The notes: generated from the sequence alone by a model not told the origin. Counted from the stretch's first letter, positions 1 through 8,083 are shown. The stretch: DNA of 64,000 nucleotides from Simiduia aestuariiviva (GCF_014192475.1 NZ_JACHXZ010000004.1:113348-177347); one strand, 5' to 3'. Program-made: numbers and translations.

Positions 1-342
1 CCACCACGACACAACTTAGTTCGGAACCGTTAATTTGGCGCGTTCTGCGAGGACGCCGAGGCAAGGCGCAGTGGCCTTAAAAAAGCGCAGCGTACACATC
101 GTACGTGAGCATTTTTTAAGGGCGCTGCAATGCCGCATCGGCTACGCAGCTAGGGTACAACAGTGCTCCGGCCTACCGCCTTTCTACACCCACCACGACA
201 CAACTTAGTTCGGAACCGTTAATTTGGCGCGTTCTGCGAGGACGCCGAGGCAAGGCGCAGTGGCCTTAAAAAAGCGCAGCGTACATATCGTACGTGAGCA
301 TTGTTTAAGGGCGCTGCAACGCCGCATCGGCTACGCAGCTAG
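1..342. repeat. Tandem pair of 153-bp palindromic intergenic repeats
   Basis: Bases 1-153 and 190-342 are nearly identical direct copies, offset by 189 bp, with a few substitutions (for example acatc versus atatc in the loop). Each copy folds on itself: 68-95 pairs imperfectly with 101-128, and 257-284 with 290-317, giving 28-base arms around a 5-base loop and containing ccttaaaaaa/ttttttaagg. The pair starts 10 bp beyond the dnaB stop codon, so it may also end dnaB transcription. An ORF track across it is a by-product of the repeat. This looks like a REP/MITE-type chromosomal repeat; family name not known to me. Confidence 0.85.
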
Positions 343-352
343 CGCCAAGGGG

Positions 353-1813
353 TTAAGGGCCGTAGTCGGGCTGCTGCATATACTCCGGCGCAAGGTTTTC
401 AAAGCGCGTGTACTTACCGACAAACGCCGCCTTACAAGTACCGATTTCACCGTTGCGCTGTTTGCCAATAATGAGTTCCGCCAAACCTTTATCGGGGCTG
501 TCTTCGTTGTAGTACTCATCGCGATAGATGAACAGAATGACATCGGCGTCCTGCTCGATGGCGCCCGATTCACGCAAATCGGAATTCATAGGCCGCTTGT
601 TGGGTCGCTGCTCGACGCCACGGTTTAGCTGAGACAGCGCAATCACGGGGCAATTAAATTCTTTGGCGATACCTTTTAACGAGCGCGAAATTTCAGAAAT
701 TTCCTGGGTTCGCCCTTCGTTGCTGCCGGCCACTTGCATGAGCTGCAGATAATCCACCATGACCATGCCCGGTAGACTTTGACGCTCTGCCTCTTCATTC
801 GGCAAATCCGGATTGGCCTGCTGCAGCTTGGCCTGATGCTGTCGCACGACCCGTTTAATACGCGCGCGCACCTCTTGCGGTGTCAGCGCGGGCGTGTCGT
901 CGATGTAGAGCGGCTTGTCTTTTAATTTGGCTACGGCGGAAGAAAGCTTGGGCCAATCCTCTTCGGTGAGCTTGCCGTTGCGCAGCTTGCCGGCGTCAAT
1001 GCGCCCAAGGCTAGACAACATACGCATGATCAATGAGTTGGCGGGCATTTCCATGCTGAACACCAATGACGGCTTGGCCGAGGTGCTCAGCGCCGCCTCT
1101 ACAAAGTTCAGTGCCAGCGCAGTTTTACCCATAGAGGGTCGCGCTGCCAGAATGATCAATTCGCCCGGCTGCCAACCCGCGGTGCGCTCGTTGAGCTCCT
1201 CTAGGCCGGTGGATAGCCCCGTTAGATCCGAGTCGGTGCGAAACAATTCATCAATGCGGGCAACGGCCGAATGCAGCAGGGTTTCCGCACCCACAAACCC
1301 GCCTTCCTTGGGGCGATCCTCGGCGATGGCGGCCACGCGCCGCTCGGCCATTTGCAACAGGTCATCGGAGTCGAGGCCCGCGGGGTTCAAGCTCGACTGG
1401 CTGATTTCATTGGCCGCGGTTATCAAATCGCGCAGTGTAGAGCGCTCGCGCACAATGCGCGCATAGGCCGCGATATTGGCGGCCGAGGGCGTGTTGTGGG
1501 CTAGGTCTAGTAGGTAGGCGTGACCGCCAACGCGCTCCAGCTCGCCGTTGCGCTCTAGCTCGTCGACCAAGGTGATGGCGTCGATGGGCTGCTCGGCCTC
1601 AACCAGACGCTGCATCATGGTAAAAATTTGGCGGTGATCGTCCCGGAAGAAATCATCGGGCCCAACCAGCTCTGCCACAGCATCGTACTTGGCCGCATCG
1701 CGCATCAAGCCACCCAGCACCGCCTGCTCTGCTTCCAGCGAGTGGGGCATCGTCATGACTTTAGAGGGTTCGGGCGATTCTGTCGGTTCGCGCTTGGGGC
1801 GGGGCTCGGCCAT
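353..1813 (-). CDS. dnaB: Replicative DNA helicase DnaB
   Basis: Hexameric 5'-3' helicase that unwinds DNA at the replication fork and recruits DnaG primase. The 486-residue product has the N-terminal DnaB domain (about 22-125, starting HSLEAEQAVLGGLM) and a RecA-like ATPase domain with Walker A ARPSMGKT (224-231), Walker B MVMVDYLQLM and the arginine-containing ending region typical of the family. Length is normal, slightly extended by a charged N-terminal tail (MAEPRPKREP). No intein or insertion is seen. It lies downstream of rplI in the usual gammaproteobacterial order but a strong terminator separates them, so it probably has its own promoter in 1814-1930. Confidence 0.98.
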   Translation of the reverse strand: MAEPRPKREPTESPEPSKVMTMPHSLEAEQAVLGGLMRDAAKYDAVAELVGPDDFFRDDHRQIFTMMQRLVEAEQPIDAITLVDELERNGELERVGGHAYLLDLAHNTPSAANIAAYARIVRERSTLRDLITAANEISQSSLNPAGLDSDDLLQMAERRVAAIAEDRPKEGGFVGAETLLHSAVARIDELFRTDSDLTGLSTGLEELNERTAGWQPGELIILAARPSMGKTALALNFVEAALSTSAKPSLVFSMEMPANSLIMRMLSSLGRIDAGKLRNGKLTEEDWPKLSSAVAKLKDKPLYIDDTPALTPQEVRARIKRVVRQHQAKLQQANPDLPNEEAERQSLPGMVMVDYLQLMQVAGSNEGRTQEISEISRSLKGIAKEFNCPVIALSQLNRGVEQRPNKRPMNSDLRESGAIEQDADVILFIYRDEYYNEDSPDKGLAELIIGKQRNGEIGTCKAAFVGKYTRFENLAPEYMQQPDYGP

Positions 1814-1930
1814 GCAAATTCTCGGTGCGACTGTCTGGATAGTTGGAATTAAGTGATACTGGAGTTTGCCTGATACCGGCGAAAAACAAAACGACCTAGG
1901 GCTAACTATCGCGCCAACAGGCCGGCTGAA

Positions 1931-1990
1931 AGCAAAACGGGCACTGTGCTGGCACTAACCTTAGTCAGTACAGCGCAGTGCCCGTTTGCG
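1931..1990 (-). terminator. Rho-independent terminator of the rpsF-rplI operon
   Basis: A perfect 12-base inverted repeat (1935-1946 and 1976-1987, aaacgggcactg and its complement) encloses a 29-base loop. On the minus strand the stem is followed by a short T run. It sits 60-120 bp after the rplI stop and before dnaB. Confidence 0.75.
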
Positions 1991-2052
1991 GCTTTGCAGC
2001 CAAAAGCGTGAGGCCTTGCGGCCCCGCTGCCGGTCACCCGGCAACCTAGACC

Positions 2053-2499
2053 TTATTCAGGTACTACAGACAGCTTAAGGGTCGCAGTCACGTCGGTGTG
2101 AACCTGAACGTCAATCTCGTACTCACCCACTTCACGCAGTGGACCTTCCGGCAGACGAACTTCAGATTTGTCCACTTCAACGCCAGCCGCGGTAGCCGCG
2201 TCAGCGATGTCACGGGTGCCAATAGAACCGAACAACTTACCTTCGTCGCCAGCGTTGGCTTCGATAGTGATTGCCAGTTCGTTAACTTTGGCAGCGCGTG
2301 CTTCAGCTTCAGCCAGCTTGGCAGCGGCAGCAGCTTCTAATTCGGCGCGACGAGCTTCGAACTCAGCGACGTTAGACGCAGTTGCCATGATTGCTTTACC
2401 CTGCGGCAGCAGGAAGTTGCGGCCATAACCAGACTTAACAACAACTTTGTCGCCAATTTTGCCCAGCTTGCCAACTTTTTCGAGCAGAATAACTTCCAT
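2053..2499 (-). CDS. rplI: 50S ribosomal protein L9
   Basis: L9 binds 23S rRNA domain V at the base of the L1 stalk and helps keep the reading frame. The 148-residue protein begins [26 protein letters not shown]-like N-terminal globular domain, followed by the long connecting helix rich in Ala/Glu (about 41-75) and the C-terminal RNA-binding domain (about 80-148). Length matches the family. A clear ribosome-binding site (gaggaaaa) precedes the ATG. It is the last gene of the rpsF-rpsR-membrane protein-rplI operon. Confidence 0.98.
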   Translation of the reverse strand: MEVILLEKVGKLGKIGDKVVVKSGYGRNFLLPQGKAIMATASNVAEFEARRAELEAAAAAKLAEAEARAAKVNELAITIEANAGDEGKLFGSIGTRDIADAATAAGVEVDKSEVRLPEGPLREVGEYEIDVQVHTDVTATLKLSVVPE

Positions 2500-2533
2500 C
2501 TCGGTTTTCCTCTAAATTTGCAATTCGATTGCA

Positions 2534-3415
2534 TCAATCGCTTGAAGGCGGATGCACATTCAAACGATTACGTAAATTTAACCACGTGTCGGCCAGTCCC
2601 AGTAACACGATGGCCATACTCAACGGCTCAATTAAAAAGAGCCCGAGATACAGCATCACCAACCAGCCGATTCCCTTTTTACGTGCATGCACTACGGCAT
2701 GAACCAACGCGATACCTGCGAGCAACAATGGCAGCGAGAAAACGCTGACCCAAGCCTGATAGCCCACTGGCTGCAGCAGACAATAGGTCGCAGCAGCCAT
2801 GCATACCAAGGCCTGTGCTGGCGCTAAGCGAAGTTGGTGCAACTCCTGACGAAATCCGCCGGGGTTATACAACTTCGCCTGAGCCCAGCGGGCCAACAGG
2901 AGGCTACCCAAACCGCTTAACGCGATCACGTAGGCCACCAAGCCCAGAACAAACGTGCTGTCTGGGTTTGCAATCGCCGCGCCCTCTGGCGCATTCGACT
3001 GCAGATCTCGCAACATGTTACCCAGCGCTTCGGTCAAGCTTTGCACCGGGTTCGGCAATACCACTGCCAGCAACCCGGCACCAGCCACCGCCAGCGCCAC
3101 TAACCCGGTTAAGGTGCGCGACCACGAAACCGTGATTCGCAACACTTGGGCCGCAGCAAACACGACCACCAACCCGATTAGGGTAACAAAGGGCATTAAC
3201 GGCCCCATTTCGCTCAAACCCTGACCGGAAAGCATCAGGGTAAACAATGCGGGCAACATGGCCCACACCAGGGTTAGGGTGCCTTCAAAGGCGCCCTTGC
3301 GCAGGCTCACGAGGCCAACCACGGCCGGACTGACCAGTGGAAACCAACTGCCGATTAACGCTACGGTTGCCGCCTGAAGGCGGCCACGCATAATGAATTC
3401 CAGCAGTGCCTGCAC
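2534..3415 (-). CDS. DUF2232-type polytopic membrane protein
   Basis: The 293-residue product is almost entirely hydrophobic, with about eight predicted membrane segments (for example AATVALIGSWFPLVSPAVVG and the C-terminal LVMLYLGLFLIEPLSMAIVL region). A multi-pass DUF2232/YybS-like protein between rpsR and rplI is a recurring arrangement in gammaproteobacteria; I assign the family from this position and topology. Molecular function is unknown. The longest frame begins with GTG at 3415, 11 bp after the rpsR stop, with no obvious ribosome-binding site; an in-frame ATG eight codons later (3391) is an equally good start. Confidence 0.85.
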   Translation of the reverse strand: MQALLEFIMRGRLQAATVALIGSWFPLVSPAVVGLVSLRKGAFEGTLTLVWAMLPALFTLMLSGQGLSEMGPLMPFVTLIGLVVVFAAAQVLRITVSWSRTLTGLVALAVAGAGLLAVVLPNPVQSLTEALGNMLRDLQSNAPEGAAIANPDSTFVLGLVAYVIALSGLGSLLLARWAQAKLYNPGGFRQELHQLRLAPAQALVCMAAATYCLLQPVGYQAWVSVFSLPLLLAGIALVHAVVHARKKGIGWLVMLYLGLFLIEPLSMAIVLLGLADTWLNLRNRLNVHPPSSD

Positions 3416-3426
3416 GCTTAAAAGTC

Positions 3427-3654
3427 TTACTCGTGGCTGTCGGTGTAAGGCAGCAGGGCCAGAACGCGCGCGCGCTTGATCGCGGTTGCCAACTGACGCT
3501 GGTATTTAGCCTTGGTACCGGTAATACGGCTTGGAACAATCTTGCCGGTTTCTGAAACGTAGGCTTTCAGAGTTTCCAGATCTTTATAGTCGATCTGCTT
3601 AACGCCTTCGGCGCTGAAACGGCAGAACTTACGACGACGGAAAAAACGTGCCAT
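3427..3654 (-). CDS. rpsR: 30S ribosomal protein S18
   Basis: Small-subunit protein that binds as a heterodimer with S6 on the central domain of 16S rRNA. The 75-residue sequence starts [13 protein letters not shown] and has the conserved core [25 protein letters not shown], typical of S18. The ATG is preceded by aaggag. It lies 11 bp after rpsF, so S6 and S18 are co-translated, as their joint binding to the leader (see 4125-4149) would require. Confidence 0.98.
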   Translation of the reverse strand: MARFFRRRKFCRFSAEGVKQIDYKDLETLKAYVSETGKIVPSRITGTKAKYQRQLATAIKRARVLALLPYTDSHE

Positions 3655-3665
3655 GGTGGAACTCC

Positions 3666-4103
3666 TTATTCGTCAGTGCTGTCTTCGTCAGCGTCGGAAC
3701 TATCGTCGCTGTCGTTTGATTCATCCGCATCATTGCGCGTGTCGCGGCGAGTGTCTGGACGGTGCTTGCGCTCGCGACCTTCTTTCTCGGCTTTCATGAT
3801 GGGGGATTCTTCGGTGATAGCTTCGTCCTGACGGATCACCAAGTTACGCAGAACGGCGTCGTTGTAACGGAAGTTGGTGTTCAGTTCTTCCAAAGCAGCT
3901 TCACTGCACTCGATGTTCATCAGAACATAGTGTGCTTTGTGAATCTTGTTGATGGAGTAGGCCAGCTGGCGACGACCCCAGTCTTCCAAACGATGCACCT
4001 GACCGCCATCTTGAGTGATGGTAGCGGTGTAGCGCTCGATCATACCGGGCACCTGCTCGCTCTGGTCCGGATGTACCAGAAAAACGATTTCGTAATGACG
4101 CAT
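3666..4103 (-). CDS. rpsF: 30S ribosomal protein S6
   Basis: S6 forms the heterodimer with S18 on 16S rRNA. Residues 1-100 are the normal ferredoxin-like S6 domain ([14 protein letters not shown] at the start, [11 protein letters not shown] motif). The remaining 45 residues are a low-complexity basic-then-acidic tail ending ADEDSTDE, longer than the E. coli tail. In E. coli the S6 C-terminus is the substrate of the glutamate ligase RimK, and a rimK gene lies at 28096 in this window. Ribosome-binding site aaggag, first gene of the operon. Confidence 0.98.
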   Translation of the reverse strand: MRHYEIVFLVHPDQSEQVPGMIERYTATITQDGGQVHRLEDWGRRQLAYSINKIHKAHYVLMNIECSEAALEELNTNFRYNDAVLRNLVIRQDEAITEESPIMKAEKEGRERKHRPDTRRDTRNDADESNDSDDSSDADEDSTDE

Positions 4104-4124
4104 TTATAGCTCCTTACGGGTTAC

Positions 4125-4149
4125 GCCTCCCACATAATTGCGGTGAGGC
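4125..4149 (-). promoter_or_regulatory. Candidate S6:S18-binding leader motif of the rpsF mRNA
   Basis: On the minus strand, 4149-4125 can form an outer stem gcctc/gaggc, an unpaired CCG-containing side, and an inner hairpin cgca-auua-ugug. A CCG trinucleotide in a bulge between two short stems is the known signature of the S6:S18 autoregulatory motif in rpsF leaders. The element lies about 22-46 bases before the rpsF start. Assignment rests on my fold by eye. Confidence 0.6.
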
Positions 4150-4190
4150 AAGGAGGGCTGAACAAAATCCAGCCAGTTTTAGGGCCGCGC

Positions 4191-4219
4191 ATTGTATGCG
4201 AGGCCGTGAATTGATGCAA
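4191..4219 (-). promoter_or_regulatory. Sigma-70 promoter of the rpsF operon
   Basis: On the minus strand TTGCAT (4219-4214), a 17-base spacer and TACAAT (4196-4191) are followed by a GC-rich gcgcggcc start region, the discriminator type seen at stringently controlled ribosomal promoters. Predicted transcription start near 4184, giving an 80-base leader. Confidence 0.65.
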
Positions 4220-4257
4220 GTTTGATCAATGGCGTCGGCCGACGCCCCAGATTGCGG

Positions 4258-4998
4258 TTAACCGCCCTGTCGCTGCCGGACCGCCTCAAACAGGCAGACG
4301 CCGGTGGCCACCGACACGTTCAGACTAGATACCTCGCCCGCCATGGGTATGCTGATCAGCCCATCACAGGTTTCGCGCGTCAGGCGCCGCAGGCCATCGC
4401 CCTCGGCGCCCATCACTATCCCCAGCGGGCCCTTTAAATCTGCCTGATAGAGGCTGACTGTGGCCTCGCCGGCGGCACCCTGGAACCAAACACCCGCATC
4501 GCGCAGCTTATTGAGGGTGCGCGCGAGGTTAGTCACGGGTACCAAAGGCAGCACTTCGGCCGCGCCACAGGCCACTTTGCGAGCCACGCCGGTGAGGCTG
4601 GCAGAGTTGTCCTTGGGCACGATCACAGCGTGCACGCCCGCCGCTTCGGCACTGCGCAGGCAAGCGCCCAAGTTGTGCGGATCGGTGACGCCGTCGAGCA
4701 CCAACAAAAAGGCGGGCTCATCCAAGCGCTCAACGAGCCTTAGCAAAAACGCTTCATCGTGCACTTCTCCGGGGTCGCACTCCGCCACCACACCCTGGTG
4801 ATTGCCGTCCACCAAGGCATCGAGCTTGGCGCGACTCCAGCGCTCAAGGCTAATGCCCTCGCGCTCGGCAAAACTCACCACCTTTTGCAGTTTTTGGTCG
4901 TCGCGGCCGGTCAATAACATCAGCTTGCGAATGCGCTGGGGCGCACTTTTTAACAGGGCCTGCACTGAGTGCAGGCCGTATATCAACTCAGTTTTCAT
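4258..4998 (-). CDS. rlmB: 23S rRNA (guanosine-2251-2'-O)-methyltransferase RlmB
   Basis: SPOUT-family enzyme that methylates the 2'-OH of G2251 in the peptidyl-transferase P loop, using S-adenosylmethionine. The 246-residue protein has an N-terminal substrate-binding domain (ELIYGLHSVQALL at the start) and the knotted SpoU domain with motifs GVTDPHNLGACLRSAEAAG, GAEGDGLRRL and SIPMAGEVSSLNVSVA. Length is typical. Its ATG overlaps the rnr stop (ATGA at 4998-4995), so it is translationally coupled to RNase R, the same pair order as in E. coli. Confidence 0.97.
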   Translation of the reverse strand: MKTELIYGLHSVQALLKSAPQRIRKLMLLTGRDDQKLQKVVSFAEREGISLERWSRAKLDALVDGNHQGVVAECDPGEVHDEAFLLRLVERLDEPAFLLVLDGVTDPHNLGACLRSAEAAGVHAVIVPKDNSASLTGVARKVACGAAEVLPLVPVTNLARTLNKLRDAGVWFQGAAGEATVSLYQADLKGPLGIVMGAEGDGLRRLTRETCDGLISIPMAGEVSSLNVSVATGVCLFEAVRQRQGG

Positions 4999-7553
4999 TT
5001 TTTAGTTCGCGATTTTGCCGGAGCTTTTGCCGATTTCGACGCGGGCTTTGCGCCGGGCTTGGCCGCACTGCGGCTCGGCTTGCGCTTGCGGCTGGGTTTT
5101 TCAGCCTTTGCCTTAGTCGCCTTGGTCGCGGCGCCCGCCGCCTTGCCGCCCGGCTTCGATTTGCCGGCGCCAGCAGCTTTGCCTGAACGCTTTTCGGTGC
5201 GACCGCGACCGGCTTTTTTGCCGTCCTGACGCCCGTCCTTGGCCGCCTTTTTAGCGGGGCTCGCCTTGCGTTTGTTCAACACTTGAACCAACTCAAAGTC
5301 GACCTTGCGCTCGTCTAAATCGACGCGCACCACTTTCACTTCCAACTCGTCACCCAGCTGGAACACTTGGCGCGAGCGCTCACCCACCAAGCGATGGTGT
5401 GCGGCGTCGTGGTGGTAGTAATCGTGCGGCAAGCTAGTGACGTGTACCAAGCCGTCGGTGTACAGCTCTTTGAGCTCCACAAATAGACCGAAACCGGTAA
5501 CGCCACTGATAACGCCTTCAAAATTTTCACCCACGCGATCGAGCAAGTACTCGCACTTAAGCCAACTCATGACTTCGCGGGTGGCCTCATCGGCGCGTCG
5601 CTCATTCAGCGAACACCCCTCGCCCAACACCAACAGATCATCGAGGTTATAGGGATAAATACGGGGCTTGGGTAACGTGCCCGCGCCCTTCACTCGCTGC
5701 ACCTGCGACGACTCCTGCGTGGAGCGGATCACCGAGCGAATCGCGCGGTGCACTAAAAGGTCGGGATAGCGGCGTATGGGCGACGTAAAGTGCGCGTAAG
5801 CCGTATAGCCCAAGCCAAAGTGGCCCAAGTTTTCCGGTTGATACACGGCCTGGCTCAGGCTGCGCAACATTACCATCTGGATCACGTGCGCATCGGGTCG
5901 CCCTTCAATGGCCTGCAAAACCGACTGGTAATCGGCCGGCGTGGGCGTGCCAACGCCGGGCAAGTTCAAGCCCAGCTCACCTAAAAACTCGCGTAGGTTC
6001 TCGAGTTTTTGATCGGCTGGGCCTTTGTGCACGCGGTACAAACCCGGAATTTTATGCTTTTCCAAAAACCGCGCGGCGCACACATTGGCCGCCAGCATGC
6101 ACTCTTCGATGACCTTGTGTGCGTCGTTGCGCACCACTGGCACGATGCGCTCGATCTTGCGGTCCTTGTTGAACAGAATACGGGTTTCCACTGTTTCGAA
6201 ATCGATGGCGCCGCGCTCGTCGCGGGCTTTGCGCAGGGCCAAATACAGCTTGTGCAGCTCGCGAATTTGCGGCATGCGCTCGCCCAAGTCACCCAGCTCT
6301 TCGCGCTTGCGGCCCAACAAGGTGTCGACAATTTTGCGCCTCGTAGAGCGCTCATCCACATCGGCATTGAGGGCATCGCCTACCTGGCTGTAGGTCAAGC
6401 GCGCGTGTGAATGCATGACCGCTTCATAAAACTTATAGCCACTGATTTTGCCGGCGCTGGAGATAGTCATCTCGCACACCATGCACAAGCGATCTACCTG
6501 CGGGTTCAGCGAACACAATCCGTTGGACAACGCCTCTGGCAACATCGGCACTACGTAATCGGGAAAGTACACCGACGTGCTGCGCACCACGGCTTCTTTA
6601 TCGAGGGCCGAGCCAACGGTGACGTAATGGGATACGTCCGCGATCGCCACATACAAGCGCCAACCGCCGGACTTTTTCGGCTCGCAGTAAACCGCGTCGT
6701 CAAAATCGCGCGCATCTTCGCCGTCAATCGTGACAAAGGGCAAATGGCGCACATCAACGCGCGCCTGTTTATCCTGCTCTTGTACTTCCGGTGGGATCGC
6801 TTCTGCCTCAGCGCGCACAGAGCCCGGCCACATGTGCGGAATGCCGTGGGCGCGAATAGCGACGTCGATCTCCATGCCGGGCGCCATATGGTTGCCAAGC
6901 ACTTCGATAACGCGCCCCTGTGGGTTTTTTCGGCCCGGCTGGCAGGTGATCTCTACCACCACCACCTGACCGTCAACGGCCTTGGCCAAATCCTCGGGTG
7001 CCACCAAAATATCGTGCAAAATACGGGCGTTTTCGGGGCGCACATACGCCACACCTTGATCGTAAATCAACCGCCCCACCACCTGATGGGTGTTGTGCGC
7101 AATCACCTCGACAATCACACCCTCGGTGCGGCCGCGGTTGTCGGTGCCACTAATGCGCACCAGCACTTCATCGCCATCGAACACTTTGCGCATTTGGCGG
7201 TTGTATAAATAGATGTCTTCTCCGCCGTCGGCGGGAATTAAAAACCCATAGCCATCTTTATGGCACTGCACCCGCCCGCGAATGAGGTCTACCTTGTTGA
7301 TCACGGCATAACCGCCCTTGCGGTTGCTGATCAGCTGGCCATCGCGCTCCATAGCGATCAAGCGGCGACGCAGCGCTTCGCGATCATCATCGGAGGTCAG
7401 ACTCAGGGCAAAGGCCAGCTCGTCTTGGGTTTGCGGGCCCTTGGCGTTGTTCAGTAGCTCGGCGATGTACTCGCGGCTGGGGATGGGATTTTCGTACTTT
7501 TCAGCCTCACGGCGGGCGAAGGGGTCTTGCTTAGTGGATCGTTTCTTGGTCAA
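4995..7553 (-). CDS. rnr: Ribonuclease R
   Basis: Processive 3'-5' exoribonuclease that degrades structured RNA and acts in rRNA and tmRNA quality control. Order of domains in 852 residues: N-terminal helix-turn-helix (about 25-90), two cold-shock domains (about 90-250), the RNB catalytic domain with the acidic cluster DGEDARDFDDAV (277-288), an S1 domain (about 645-730), then a 115-residue Lys/Ala/Gly-rich tail. The start codon is TTG (7553-7551); homology of the N-terminus with E. coli (QDPF..REAEKYENPIPSRE) and a ggaaagag site support it. A TATAGT -10-like box lies at 7603-7598 on the minus strand. Confidence 0.96.
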   Translation of the reverse strand: MTKKRSTKQDPFARREAEKYENPIPSREYIAELLNNAKGPQTQDELAFALSLTSDDDREALRRRLIAMERDGQLISNRKGGYAVINKVDLIRGRVQCHKDGYGFLIPADGGEDIYLYNRQMRKVFDGDEVLVRISGTDNRGRTEGVIVEVIAHNTHQVVGRLIYDQGVAYVRPENARILHDILVAPEDLAKAVDGQVVVVEITCQPGRKNPQGRVIEVLGNHMAPGMEIDVAIRAHGIPHMWPGSVRAEAEAIPPEVQEQDKQARVDVRHLPFVTIDGEDARDFDDAVYCEPKKSGGWRLYVAIADVSHYVTVGSALDKEAVVRSTSVYFPDYVVPMLPEALSNGLCSLNPQVDRLCMVCEMTISSAGKISGYKFYEAVMHSHARLTYSQVGDALNADVDERSTRRKIVDTLLGRKREELGDLGERMPQIRELHKLYLALRKARDERGAIDFETVETRILFNKDRKIERIVPVVRNDAHKVIEECMLAANVCAARFLEKHKIPGLYRVHKGPADQKLENLREFLGELGLNLPGVGTPTPADYQSVLQAIEGRPDAHVIQMVMLRSLSQAVYQPENLGHFGLGYTAYAHFTSPIRRYPDLLVHRAIRSVIRSTQESSQVQRVKGAGTLPKPRIYPYNLDDLLVLGEGCSLNERRADEATREVMSWLKCEYLLDRVGENFEGVISGVTGFGLFVELKELYTDGLVHVTSLPHDYYHHDAAHHRLVGERSRQVFQLGDELEVKVVRVDLDERKVDFELVQVLNKRKASPAKKAAKDGRQDGKKAGRGRTEKRSGKAAGAGKSKPGGKAAGAATKATKAKAEKPSRKRKPSRSAAKPGAKPASKSAKAPAKSRTKK

Positions 7554-7667
7554 TACTCTTTCCTTTATATGGATGTAGCAACAGGCTACAGGTGCGCACT
7601 ATACCTGATGGGCGCCTAAGCACCAGTAAAGTTAGCCGCTTTTGCGGGGTTTTTCCTGCCCCACTGA

Positions 7668-7696
7668 TTGACAAGGATATACCAGATCCTTATAGT
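7668..7696 (+). promoter_or_regulatory. Strong sigma-70 promoter of the tRNA-Leu cluster
   Basis: TTGACA (7668-7673), exactly 17 bases, then TATAGT (7691-7696) and a GC-rich gcgcgcc discriminator. Transcription would start near 7703 and run into the first tRNA-Leu-like unit at 7722. Confidence 0.85.
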
Positions 7697-7721
7697 GCGC
7701 GCCTCAGCTTTTAGCTGATAT

Positions 7722-7822
7722 GCCCAGATGGTGAAATTGGTAGACGACGTGCAGGATGCACAAGTGTCTCGCGAGGCAGGAGCCGATAGAGACCACGCGT
7801 AGCGTGACGGAGCCAGGGCACA
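7722..7822 (+). pseudogene. Degenerate tRNA-Leu-like unit (5' copy)
   Basis: The first 24 bases (7722-7745) are identical to the 5' end of the intact tRNA-Leu at 7863. After that the tRNA body is replaced by other sequence of about 75 bases that folds into three short hairpins (7749-7761, 7766-7793, 7794-7806). The unit ends gggcacaa, where gggc can still pair with the 5' gccc. There is no anticodon or T-arm. Either a tRNA interrupted by a repeat element or a tRNA-derived structured RNA. Confidence 0.6.
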
Positions 7823-7844
7823 AACTGCGTTAAATAGGCCGCAG

Positions 7845-7850
7845 TATAAT
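7845..7850 (+). promoter_or_regulatory. Possible -10 box directly before the intact tRNA-Leu
   Basis: A perfect TATAAT lies 12 bases before the tRNA start. No good -35 hexamer is visible 16-18 bases upstream, so it may be a weak internal promoter or chance. Confidence 0.35.
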
Positions 7851-7862
7851 CTCGTCATATTT

Positions 7863-7949
7863 GCCCAGATGGTGAAATTGGTAGACACGCTAGCTTCAGG
7901 TGCTAGTGCTCTTACGGGCGTGGAGGTTCAAGTCCTCTTCTGGGCACCA
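7863..7949 (+). tRNA. tRNA-Leu (anticodon CAG)
   Basis: An 87-base class II tRNA with encoded CCA. Acceptor stem gcccaga/tctgggc, D-arm with ggtgaaattggtagac, anticodon stem ctagc/gctag with loop ttcaggt (anticodon CAG), a long variable arm, and T-loop ggttcaagt. Transcribed from the promoter at 7668 and followed by a terminator at 7959. Confidence 0.96.
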
Positions 7950-7958
7950 TACATAATG

Positions 7959-7984
7959 AACCCGCTCATTGAGCGGGTTTTTTT
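7959..7984 (+). terminator. Terminator after tRNA-Leu
   Basis: Perfect 9-base stem aacccgctc/gagcgggtt with a 3-base loop, followed by a run of T. Confidence 0.9.
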
Positions 7985-7985
7985 A

Positions 7986-8083
7986 TGCCCAGGGACTTCC
8001 GGCTGGCTGATAAAACGCCAGCGCGAACCTCGGTTCAAAGCAGCGCTTTGAAGTCACCGAGAACCGCCCTCTTCTGGGCACCA
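7986..8083 (+). pseudogene. Degenerate tRNA-Leu-like unit (3' copy)
   Basis: Begins gcccag (7986-7991) and ends with 18 bases (8068-8085, cctcttctgggcaccata) identical to the 3' end of the intact tRNA-Leu including CCA, so a 6-bp acceptor stem is kept. It also holds ggttcaaa (8032-8039), like a T-loop, but an extra hairpin (8034-8041 with 8045-8052) and flanking ctcggt/accgag interrupt it. The interior has gctggc/gccagc with a 9-base loop and no recognisable leucine anticodon arm. Confidence 0.5.

Noticed and set aside
224-628. Plus-strand open frame over the repeat and the 3' end of dnaB
   Set aside because: It starts inside the palindromic repeat and runs antisense to dnaB with no ribosome-binding site or recognisable protein motif.
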